Source of the DNA: G965233625 sp965233625
Lineage (GTDB): Bacteria; Planctomycetota; Planctomycetia; Pirellulales; Pirellulaceae
Length of the DNA stretch: 64,000 nt
Assembly: GCA_965233625.1 (NCBI GenBank)
Contig: OZ247499.1
Span: forward strand, 3,782,001-3,846,000
Reading direction: 5' to 3'
Below the pieces are notes generated by a model that saw nothing but the letters and a program-made list of their open reading frames with translations, did no database searches and was not told where the DNA came from. The position numbers and the translations under genes were made by a program. Positions 57,568-64,000 of the stretch are shown here, piece after piece (within the stretch, counting starts at the first letter, position 1; every line of letters begins with the position of its first letter).

Positions 57568-58638
57568 ATGGATGCTCGCCCCTATTTCGTTTCTCTCACG
57601 CAGACGATCCGCGAAGCGATGGAAACCTGCAGTTCTGCGGGCGGCATCGCGCTGGTGGTGGAGGCGGACGGCCGCCTGAAAACAACGCTGACCGATGGCG
57701 ATGCGCGGCGCGGCATTCTGGATGGCATCAGCCCGGAAGATCACGTCAGCAAACTGGTGGAGCACAAACGCAAGCACCTTGGCTCGCTGAAGCCCGTGAC
57801 GGCGCCGGTGGGCACAACTTCCAAGCAACTGCTGGAACTGTTCCGCGCCCACACGGTCCGCAACATTCCCCTGCTGAACGAAGCGGGCGTAGCGGTTGAA
57901 CTGCTGTCGATTGAAAACTTCATGCCGCAGACAGAACGCCCGGTACGCGCGGTCATTATGGCCGGCGGGTTCGGCAAGCGGCTGCATCCTTTGACCAACA
58001 ACACGCCCAAGCCCATGCTGCCGGTGGCGGGCAAACCGATGCTGCAGCGCACCATCGAGCAGCTTCGCGACGCGGGCATTCATCAGATCAATATCACGAC
58101 GCACTATCTGCCGGAGAAGATCACGCAGCACTTCGGCTGCGGTAAGGATTTTGGCGTCGAGCTTTCGTACGTTTCCGAAGATCAGCCACTGGGCACCGCC
58201 GGTTCGCTGGGCTTGCTGCAGAACTTTGAAGAACCGCTGATCGTGATGAATGGCGACATTCTCACCTGCGTGGATCTGAACGCCATGCTCGACTTCCATC
58301 GCGAGCAGCAGGCGGTGCTGACGGTGGGCGTGCGGCACTATCAGGTTGAGGTGCCATACGGCGTGATCAATGCGTCGGGCGGCATCGTGCACTCGATTAC
58401 CGAGAAGCCCACGTTCGACTGGTTCGTCAACGCGGGAGTGTATATCTTACAGCCCGAAGCACGCCGCGTGATTCCGCAGGGGCAGCGTTACGACATGCCC
58501 GATGTGATCGAAACACTGCTGGCTTCGAAACAGAACGTGGCCAGCTTCCCCGTGATCGAATACTGGCTGGACATCGGTCAGCCCGATGACTTTAAACGCG
58601 CCCAGCAGGATGCACTCAAGATGAAAGTGGTGGCATGA
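57568..58638 (+). CDS. CBS-domain sugar nucleotidyltransferase (PtmE-like)
   Basis: 356-residue enzyme with an N-terminal CBS region (about 1-120, IREAMETCSSAGGIALVVEA, HTVRNIPLLNEAGVAVE) and a nucleotidyltransferase domain (about 125-355): RAVIMAGGFGKRLHPLTNNT, KPMLPVAGKPML, EDQPLGTAGSLGLL and VMNGDILTCVD. Campylobacter PtmE of the same layout makes GDP-glucosamine for legionaminic acid. ATG 57568 has a good AAGGAAGG site; the ORF opens 123 bases earlier without conserved residues. Its last bases overlap the LegB start (ATGA). Sugar substrate is inferred. Confidence 0.88.
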   Translation: MDARPYFVSLTQTIREAMETCSSAGGIALVVEADGRLKTTLTDGDARRGILDGISPEDHVSKLVEHKRKHLGSLKPVTAPVGTTSKQLLELFRAHTVRNIPLLNEAGVAVELLSIENFMPQTERPVRAVIMAGGFGKRLHPLTNNTPKPMLPVAGKPMLQRTIEQLRDAGIHQINITTHYLPEKITQHFGCGKDFGVELSYVSEDQPLGTAGSLGLLQNFEEPLIVMNGDILTCVDLNAMLDFHREQQAVLTVGVRHYQVEVPYGVINASGGIVHSITEKPTFDWFVNAGVYILQPEARRVIPQGQRYDMPDVIETLLASKQNVASFPVIEYWLDIGQPDDFKRAQQDALKMKVVA

Positions 58639-59615
58639 GTTTGAATGGAAAGAAAGTCCTGGTCACCGGAGCCGGCGGCTTTATCGGCAGCCATCTGGCG
58701 GAACGGCTTACGCAAACCGGCGCCGATGTCCGCGCGCTCGTGCACTATAACTCAGCAGGCCGTCGTGGCTGGCTGGATACGTCGGAGCTGGCGGGTGATA
58801 TGGAGATCGTGGCGGGGGATATCTGCGATCCGCTATTCGTCCAGAAATGCGCCGCCGGCCGCGATGTGATTCTGCATCTGGCCGCATTGATTGCGATCCC
58901 GTATTCGTATCACGCACCAATGTCGTACGTGCAGACCAACATTCACGGCACGATGAACGTGCTGAACGCCGCCCGCGAAACAGGCGCCCACGTGGTTCAT
59001 ACTTCCACCAGCGAAGTGTACGGCACGGCGCAGCAGGTGCCCATTAACGAGCAGCATCCGTTGCAGGGCCAGTCACCTTATTCCGCCACGAAGATCGCTG
59101 CCGACAAACTGGCGGAGTCTTACTGGTGTTCGTTCGAACTGCCCGTTGTGACCGTCCGCCCGTTCAACACTTTCGGGCCGCGTCAATCAACACGCGCGGT
59201 CATACCAACCATCATTACGCAGTGCCTGGCAGCTAACCCGATTAAACTCGGCAAGCTGACGCCGACGCGTGATCTGAACTTTGTCTCGAACACGGTCGAC
59301 GGATTTGTTGCGGCAGCGACCAGTGAGAAAGCACTGGGCCAGACGGTGAATCTCGGCACCGGTTACGAAATCAGCATTGGCGATCTAGCCGAAGAAATTA
59401 AGTCCATCACTGGCAGTGATCTGCCGGTCGAGTGCGAAGAACAACGCCTGCGGCCTACTGGTAGCGAAGTCGAAAGGCTGGTGGCTGATAGTTCGCTTGC
59501 CAAAGAACTGCTGGACTGGACACCCGCGGTTGATCTGCGTGGCGGGCTGGAGCAGACGGTGGAATGGTTCCGCGCAAATCTGGAAGGATACCGCAGCGAT
59601 GTCTACAGTATCTGA
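58635..59615 (+). CDS. NDP-sugar 4,6-dehydratase, LegB type
   Basis: 326-residue extended SDR removing water from an NDP-GlcNAc to give the 4-keto-6-deoxy sugar. Marks: VTGAGGFIGSHLAERL, VHYNSAGRRGWLD, HLAALIAIPYSYHAP, HTSTSEVYGTAQ, PYSATKIAADKLAE and VRPFNTFGPRQSTRAVIPT, the last being typical of the LegB/dehydratase group. Starts with an ATGA overlap behind the CBS-nucleotidyltransferase and overlaps LegC by 17 bases. In legionaminic acid synthesis it acts on GDP-GlcNAc in Campylobacter; here the same is assumed. Confidence 0.92.
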   Translation: MSLNGKKVLVTGAGGFIGSHLAERLTQTGADVRALVHYNSAGRRGWLDTSELAGDMEIVAGDICDPLFVQKCAAGRDVILHLAALIAIPYSYHAPMSYVQTNIHGTMNVLNAARETGAHVVHTSTSEVYGTAQQVPINEQHPLQGQSPYSATKIAADKLAESYWCSFELPVVTVRPFNTFGPRQSTRAVIPTIITQCLAANPIKLGKLTPTRDLNFVSNTVDGFVAAATSEKALGQTVNLGTGYEISIGDLAEEIKSITGSDLPVECEEQRLRPTGSEVERLVADSSLAKELLDWTPAVDLRGGLEQTVEWFRANLEGYRSDVYSI

Positions 59616-60768
59616 TCCCGGCGCCGTCACCCGGCGGATACCGCTCAGCATTCCCTGCACGGGCGAACGTGAGCGGCAGTATCTTAATGAATGCATCGAA
59701 ACCAACTGGGTTTCGACCGTTGGTCCGTTCGTTGACCGGTTTGAAGATGAACTGAAAAAACAGACCGGCGCAGCGCACGCCGTCGCAGTGGCAAGCGGCA
59801 CGGCTGCGCTTCACACGGCGTTGTTATGCGCTGGGTTGGAGCCGGAAGATGAAGTGGTGGTATCGACGCTGTCGTTCATCGCTTCGGCCAACGCCATCCG
59901 TTATACCAGGGCATTCCCGGCGTTTATTGACGCTGAATCCACCTACTGGCAGATTGACCCGGCGCTGGTGGAAGATTTTTTGGCGCATCAGTGCACCGCG
60001 CGCGATGGACGGCTTTTTAACAAGCAGACAGGGCGGCGTATCGGTGCATTGATGCCGGTGCATATTCTGGGGCATCCCGCGGATCTTGATCCACTGCTCG
60101 CACTGGCGCGGAAATACAATTTGCCACTGGTTGAAGACGCGGCCGAGGCAGTTGGGACGCAATACAAAGGGCAGCCGGTCGGCCATCACGGCGATGTAGT
60201 GTGTTTTAGTTTCAACGGCAACAAGCTGGTCACAGCCGGTGGCGGCGGCGCGGTGCTGACCGATGACGAAGCACTCGCCCACCGTGCACGCTACCTGACA
60301 ACCACGGCCAAAGACGGTGCCCTGGAGTTCATTCATAACGAGGTAGGCTACAACTACCGGCTAACGAATCTGCAAGCCGCGGTCGCCTGCGCCCAACTGG
60401 AGCGTCTGGAAGAATTCATCCGCATCCGCCGCGAGCATGCTGCTCATTATCGCGAGCTTCTGCAAGATACACCGCTGGAATTGTTCTCAGAATCGCCGGA
60501 CGCCGTCAGCACCTTCTGGCTGTCCGCGGTGAAGTGCGCCGATGGTTCAGCACTCCAGATATGCAGGGAGCTGAAAGCTGCGGGCATCGAAGCGCGGCCG
60601 CTGTGGCAACCCTTGCATCTTAGCCCGGCACACCACGGCTCTTATGCAATGACAAACGGCGTCAGCGAGCGTCTAACCGGCAGCGTTGTCTGCCTGCCGT
60701 CCTCGTCCAATCTTACGGCTGCAGACCGCGAATACGTGGCCATGCATCTAAGGCGAATCGCTGGCTGA
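59599..60768 (+). CDS. PLP-dependent sugar aminotransferase, LegC type (DegT/DnrJ)
   Basis: 389-residue aminotransferase of the DegT/DnrJ/EryC1 family that aminates the 4-keto sugar made by LegB. Visible: NWVSTVGPFVDRFEDELKKQ, AVAVASGTAALHTAL, DEVVVSTLSFIASANA, LVEDAAEAVGTQY, the PLP lysine in SFNGNKLVTAGGGGAVL, YNYRLTNLQAA and RPLWQPLHLSPAH. The ATG at 59599 is inside the LegB gene (17-base overlap); the longer frame from 59416 lies wholly in LegB. With LegB and the CBS-nucleotidyltransferase it forms the GDP-sugar half of the pathway. Confidence 0.93.
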   Translation: MSTVSDPGAVTRRIPLSIPCTGERERQYLNECIETNWVSTVGPFVDRFEDELKKQTGAAHAVAVASGTAALHTALLCAGLEPEDEVVVSTLSFIASANAIRYTRAFPAFIDAESTYWQIDPALVEDFLAHQCTARDGRLFNKQTGRRIGALMPVHILGHPADLDPLLALARKYNLPLVEDAAEAVGTQYKGQPVGHHGDVVCFSFNGNKLVTAGGGGAVLTDDEALAHRARYLTTTAKDGALEFIHNEVGYNYRLTNLQAAVACAQLERLEEFIRIRREHAAHYRELLQDTPLELFSESPDAVSTFWLSAVKCADGSALQICRELKAAGIEARPLWQPLHLSPAHHGSYAMTNGVSERLTGSVVCLPSSSNLTAADREYVAMHLRRIAG

Positions 60769-60932
60769 CGCGGCAATCACCTAGCGCCGGGGAACCTTCG
60801 CCTGATCAGAATATCTATTGCGTGAACCGCCGCCTTCTTCTAGTAATATCTCCGTGTCGAAGCGACAGCTTCGCACTTGAAGCGCAGGGATGGATCGCTG
60901 ACCGCTTGCCCGGAATCCAAGGACTGGAAAAC

Positions 60933-61628
60933 ATGAGTATCTTCAAATGGTTCCGCCGCCCCCCGCCGCCACCAGAACCAGAAGAGCCACGGACCTGGTT
61001 CGCCCTGAACGAACTTGATATCAAGATCGAACCTTATATCAATTTCGACGGCGGATTCTTTGTCGAAGCCGGCGCCAATAACGGCATCAAGCAGAGTAAC
61101 ACGCTGTACTTCGAGCGGTCGCGCAACTGGACCGGCATTCTTGTAGAGCCAGTGCCTGAATTAGCTGCGCAGTGCCGGGAAAACCGCCCGGACTGTATTG
61201 TCGAAAATGCAGCTTTAACGGCCCAGTCTTACGAAGGCGACACGGTTGAACTGCGTTACTGCGATCTGATGACGACTGTTAAAGGCGCCCTTGGTACGCC
61301 CGAAAACGAAGAAAATCATATTCAAGCTGGTTGCAAAGTGCAGGAGCTTGAAACCAGAGAACTCACGGCGCCTGCCGCGACGCTGAGTTCCATTCTTGAC
61401 CGGCACAATGCGCCGCGTGTGGACCTGCTTTCCTTGGATGTTGAAGGATATGAACTGCAGGCTCTGCAAGGTCTGGATTTCACACGCCACCGCCCGCGGT
61501 TCCTGTTGATTGAAGCAAGGTTCCGGGATGAGATCGACGCACATCTGGAAGGGCACTACGAAGTCGTAGCTGAACTTTCCCATCACGACGTGCTGTATCG
61601 AAGCTTGGACATTTCACCTCAGTCTTAG
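60933..61628 (+). CDS. FkbM-family methyltransferase
   Basis: 231-residue SAM methyltransferase, short Pro-rich start (FKWFRRPPPPPEPEEPRTWF), then FFVEAGANNGIKQSNTLYFE, ILVEPVPELAAQC and RVDLLSLDVEGYELQALQG. ATG 60933 has AAGGA 11 bases upstream; the frame opens at 60822 without conserved residues. Possibly O-methylates a glycan residue. It follows the aminotransferase by 165 bases, so it may have a separate promoter. Confidence 0.85.
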   Translation: MSIFKWFRRPPPPPEPEEPRTWFALNELDIKIEPYINFDGGFFVEAGANNGIKQSNTLYFERSRNWTGILVEPVPELAAQCRENRPDCIVENAALTAQSYEGDTVELRYCDLMTTVKGALGTPENEENHIQAGCKVQELETRELTAPAATLSSILDRHNAPRVDLLSLDVEGYELQALQGLDFTRHRPRFLLIEARFRDEIDAHLEGHYEVVAELSHHDVLYRSLDISPQS

Positions 61629-61679
61629 CGCTCCGTCTTCGCGATCAGGTCATCACGCACTCTGCAGGAACGAATCAAC

Positions 61680-62492
61680 ATGGCTATTCTGTCTGCCTTT
61701 CACATGCTCAAAGATCTGCGGAAAATTGCCGGATTCACCCTGCTGGGTGGTCGCGCGAAGGCGATGAAATATCTGCGCACAGATATCGTCAAGTCAATTT
61801 CCAGCTATCCGTCCGTCATCAACAACGGCCACCTGCACGTTGAACGTACCGTTGAACTGATCCGCGACCTGAGCATCCAACAGGGCGCCATCTGCGACGT
61901 GGGCGCAGCTGGCGGTGAACTGGCCAAGCAATTGAACGAGCTGTTCCCGCAGGCGCCCATTTACTGCTTTGAACCGGTGCCGGAAACCTTCGAGCGGCTG
62001 AAAACGAATGTGGCGGGTCTGGCAAATGTGCATGCACGCAACGTCGCATTGGGTAGTGAATCAGGCGCACAGAAGATGCACCTGACAAGCCGCGTTACCT
62101 GCTCTTCGCTGTGTGGCATTGATGAGACAGAGGCTGGTGAACTTTTCAGCGGAGAGATTTCAGAAGTCGATACCCACACCGTCAAGGTCGGGCGTCTGGA
62201 TGATGAGATCCCTGAAGACGAAAACGTCATGCTGCTGAAGCTGGACGTGCAAGGCTACGAACTTCAGGTGCTCGGCGGCGCCGCCCGCACGTTGCAGCGC
62301 ACCGCCGTGGTGCTGGTGGAAATGCAGAATCATGGCGCCTACCGCAATGCGGCCCACTATTACGAAGTGGACGACCTGCTTCGCAACAGTGAATTCCAGC
62401 TGTTTGACGTTGTGCCATCTATCCGCCGGAATCATCAGCTGTGCGAATGGGACGCCATCTACGTGCGCCGCACACACATTCAAGCAAATTAG
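61680..62492 (+). CDS. FkbM-family methyltransferase
   Basis: 270-residue FkbM-type methyltransferase with AICDVGAAGGELAKQLNELF, IYCFEPVPETFERLKTNV, NVMLLKLDVQGYELQVLGGA and a C-terminal WDAIYVRR strand. Third FkbM gene in the glycan region and only distantly similar to its neighbour, so not a recent tandem copy. It probably modifies the same surface glycan. Confidence 0.87.
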   Translation: MAILSAFHMLKDLRKIAGFTLLGGRAKAMKYLRTDIVKSISSYPSVINNGHLHVERTVELIRDLSIQQGAICDVGAAGGELAKQLNELFPQAPIYCFEPVPETFERLKTNVAGLANVHARNVALGSESGAQKMHLTSRVTCSSLCGIDETEAGELFSGEISEVDTHTVKVGRLDDEIPEDENVMLLKLDVQGYELQVLGGAARTLQRTAVVLVEMQNHGAYRNAAHYYEVDDLLRNSEFQLFDVVPSIRRNHQLCEWDAIYVRRTHIQAN

Positions 62493-62540
62493 CTGTAAGA
62501 CAAGTTCACAGGCTAATAATTTCCTGGAATAAGATTCCCT

Positions 62541-63419
62541 ATGATTACACTGTTCACAACGGCAAGGTCGCTTGTACGCGGATCGAGCATCCTGCAATAC
62601 AACGCGATAAGAAGCTGGCTCGCCGCCCCGGTGGATGTGCAGGTTCTTGTCATCGGTAAGTGTGAAAACGGCGAAGCCGCGGCGAAGGAACTGGGAATAA
62701 CCTATCTGCCTGAATGCGATACGGACCCGAATGGCGTACCCCTGATTGGTTCGTTATTTGAGGTTGCCCAGCAGCACGCCAGTAATGATCTACTATGTTA
62801 TCTGAACGCCGATATTATATTACCGGCTAAATTCTATAAGACGCTGCGCGACATTCAGAACCGCCGCCGTGAATTCCTGGTGGCCGGTCAGCGGATGGAT
62901 GTTGATGTCGACCGCGAGTTTGAATTTTCTGACCGCTGGGATAAGAGTTTCACCCTGCAATTTGGCCAAGGCGAAATTCATCCACCCGCCGGAAGCGATT
63001 TCTTTGCATTCCCCAAGGGGCAATACGGCGAAGGTGAAATTCCTTTCATGAAGGTCGGCCGGCCCGGCTGGGATCTGTGGATGATTTACAACGCCCGCAA
63101 GCGGTTCATCCCGGCGATTGATATCTCGAACGATGTAAAAGTCATCCATCAGAATCATGACTATTCCCACCGGATACCGGACGAGGAACTGTACTGCAAT
63201 CTGGTGCACTTGCCTGCAAACCGGGACTATCTGTTTACGCTGGCAGCATGTGACTTCACCTATAGAGACGGCGTCTTTAGCGGCAACAAGGCCCGCGGAG
63301 ACATCATTACCTATGTCAAAACGCAGAAGGTACTAGAGCAGCAATACTCGGCGGCAGATCAGTTACAGAACGTGGCAGCCAGAATTGCCCGTTTCCTCAA
63401 AGGGTCTAAAGCTGCCTAA
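62541..63419 (+). CDS. GT-A-like glycosyltransferase
   Basis: 292-residue protein with a GT-A-type fold: a first beta-strand segment MITLFTTARSLVRGSSILQY, VQVLVIGKC, a DxD-like NADIIL in LLCYLNADIILPAKFY, then GSDFFAFPKGQY and a C-terminal EHQNHDYSH-like metal region (VIHQNHDYSH). It may transfer a sugar in the surface-glycan pathway. The gene starts 49 bases after the FkbM gene. The family is uncertain; nucleotide-diphospho-sugar transferase is a safer name than a numbered GT family. Confidence 0.7.
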   Translation: MITLFTTARSLVRGSSILQYNAIRSWLAAPVDVQVLVIGKCENGEAAAKELGITYLPECDTDPNGVPLIGSLFEVAQQHASNDLLCYLNADIILPAKFYKTLRDIQNRRREFLVAGQRMDVDVDREFEFSDRWDKSFTLQFGQGEIHPPAGSDFFAFPKGQYGEGEIPFMKVGRPGWDLWMIYNARKRFIPAIDISNDVKVIHQNHDYSHRIPDEELYCNLVHLPANRDYLFTLAACDFTYRDGVFSGNKARGDIITYVKTQKVLEQQYSAADQLQNVAARIARFLKGSKAA

Positions 63420-63467
63420 GACACAACGATCTACCGTCAACATGCGAAACTCTGCGGAGCAGATACG

Positions 63468-64000
63468 ATGACGGTTGCGCTGGTAACAGGCGCCGCCGGA
63501 TTTATCGGTTCGCACTTAACCCGCCGGTTGTTGGGTGAAGGTGTTGAGACGGTTTGTCTGGTTCGGTCTGAGGCAAGCGTTCAGAAGCTGCCTGATGGCG
63601 CGAAGGCGATCCGCACAACTGGCAGCGACGCAGCATCTGTTGCAGAAGCTCTTGGCGGCGTCCAGCCGGAATTAGTCTTCCATCTGGCGGCCAGCGGCGT
63701 GTTCGGCGGCAATGAAACGCAGCAGCAGACGATTCTGGAGAACGTCGCCTTAACCACTTCGCTGGTCACTGCGGCGGCGGACTGGCCGCTACGATGTTTC
63801 TTTCATACCGGCACATATTCTGAATATCAGGACTGCGGCAACAAGATCCTAAGTGAAGACTCTCCCCTTGTTGCGGAGTCTGTGTATGGTGCATCGAAAT
63901 CTGCGGCGTATATCTGCGGGCGAGCGTTGGCCAGCGCGTATGGTGTGCCGTTTGTGAATCTACGGCTGTTTGCGGTGTATGGGGCCGGCGAAGCGCCGCG
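63468..64000 (+). CDS. NAD-dependent epimerase/dehydratase (3'-partial)
   Basis: Extended SDR cut by the window end after 177 codons. Start ATG 63468 with GGAG eight bases upstream. TGAAGFIGSHL cofactor motif, FHLAASGVFGGNE, FFHTGTYSEYQDC, VYGASKSAAY (YxxxK) and NLRLFAVYGAGEAP. Likely modifies a nucleotide sugar in the glycan pathway. No stop is seen, and the frame is open through base 64000. Confidence 0.88.
   Translation, partial: MTVALVTGAAGFIGSHLTRRLLGEGVETVCLVRSEASVQKLPDGAKAIRTTGSDAASVAEALGGVQPELVFHLAASGVFGGNETQQQTILENVALTTSLVTAAADWPLRCFFHTGTYSEYQDCGNKILSEDSPLVAESVYGASKSAAYICGRALASAYGVPFVNLRLFAVYGAGEAP

Noticed and set aside
59416..59598. Long N-terminal extension of the LegC gene
   Set aside because: Those codons lie in LegB in another frame; the ATG at 59599 gives the normal start.

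Overview
This window comes from a planctomycete (phylum Planctomycetota, GC roughly 58-60%). The 16S rRNA gene matches three planctomycete FISH probe sites exactly: EUB338-II at 16844-16861, PLA886 at 16301-16319 and PLA46 at 17118-17135. The proteins agree: a DUF1559 (H-X9-DG) prepilin-like protein, a DUF1549/DUF1553 cytochrome-type protein, a PVC-type heme-binding CxxCH protein and a J-domain-like planctomycete protein. The genus cannot be told from what I can see.

Layout. Bases 1-15345 hold mostly housekeeping and metabolic genes: a partial GntP permease, an FHA-EAL protein, UDP-glucuronate 4-epimerase, valS, a secreted protein, an FGE-like protein, a PaiB-like protein, a DNA glycosylase, carB and an AlkB-like dioxygenase. 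Bases 15480-17583 hold a lone 16S rRNA gene on the minus strand with its own promoter, boxA-like leader and terminator, and no tRNA, 23S or 5S nearby. Bases 18068-34774 are typical planctomycete content: secreted oxidoreductase, DUF1559 protein plus lipoprotein, Tat beta-propeller protein, UvrD-like helicase, and c-type cytochrome proteins.

Bases 34824-42542 (minus strand) are the most striking part: a retron. In transcription order it has a WGR-HEAT/ARM protein, a winged-helix SWIM-zinc-finger protein, a structured non-coding RNA with a long a1/a2 inverted repeat and a 26-bp msd-like hairpin, an interposed alpha/beta hydrolase, and a retron-type reverse transcriptase with NAxxH, YADD and VTG motifs. 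From memory this gene set matches the retron type called XIII (ARM + WHSWIM + RT). The ncRNA is about 1.1 kb away from the RT gene, with an unrelated-looking gene between.

Bases 42791-64000 are a surface-glycan locus, interrupted near its left end by an intact IS4-family element. Minus-strand genes (46084-49681) encode an FkbM methyltransferase, a second methyltransferase and a glycosyltransferase. A long plus-strand operon (49954 to the window end) encodes a nearly complete legionaminic-acid-type nonulosonic acid pathway: GDP-sugar formation (CBS-nucleotidyltransferase), LegB dehydratase, LegC aminotransferase, LegG/NeuC hydrolysing epimerase, LegI/NeuB synthase and LegF/NeuA CMP transferase. 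Tailoring methyltransferases, oxidoreductases, an acyltransferase and a glycosyltransferase accompany them.

Intergenic spaces carry several families of dispersed short inverted-repeat elements. No CRISPR array, tRNA gene or prophage was seen.
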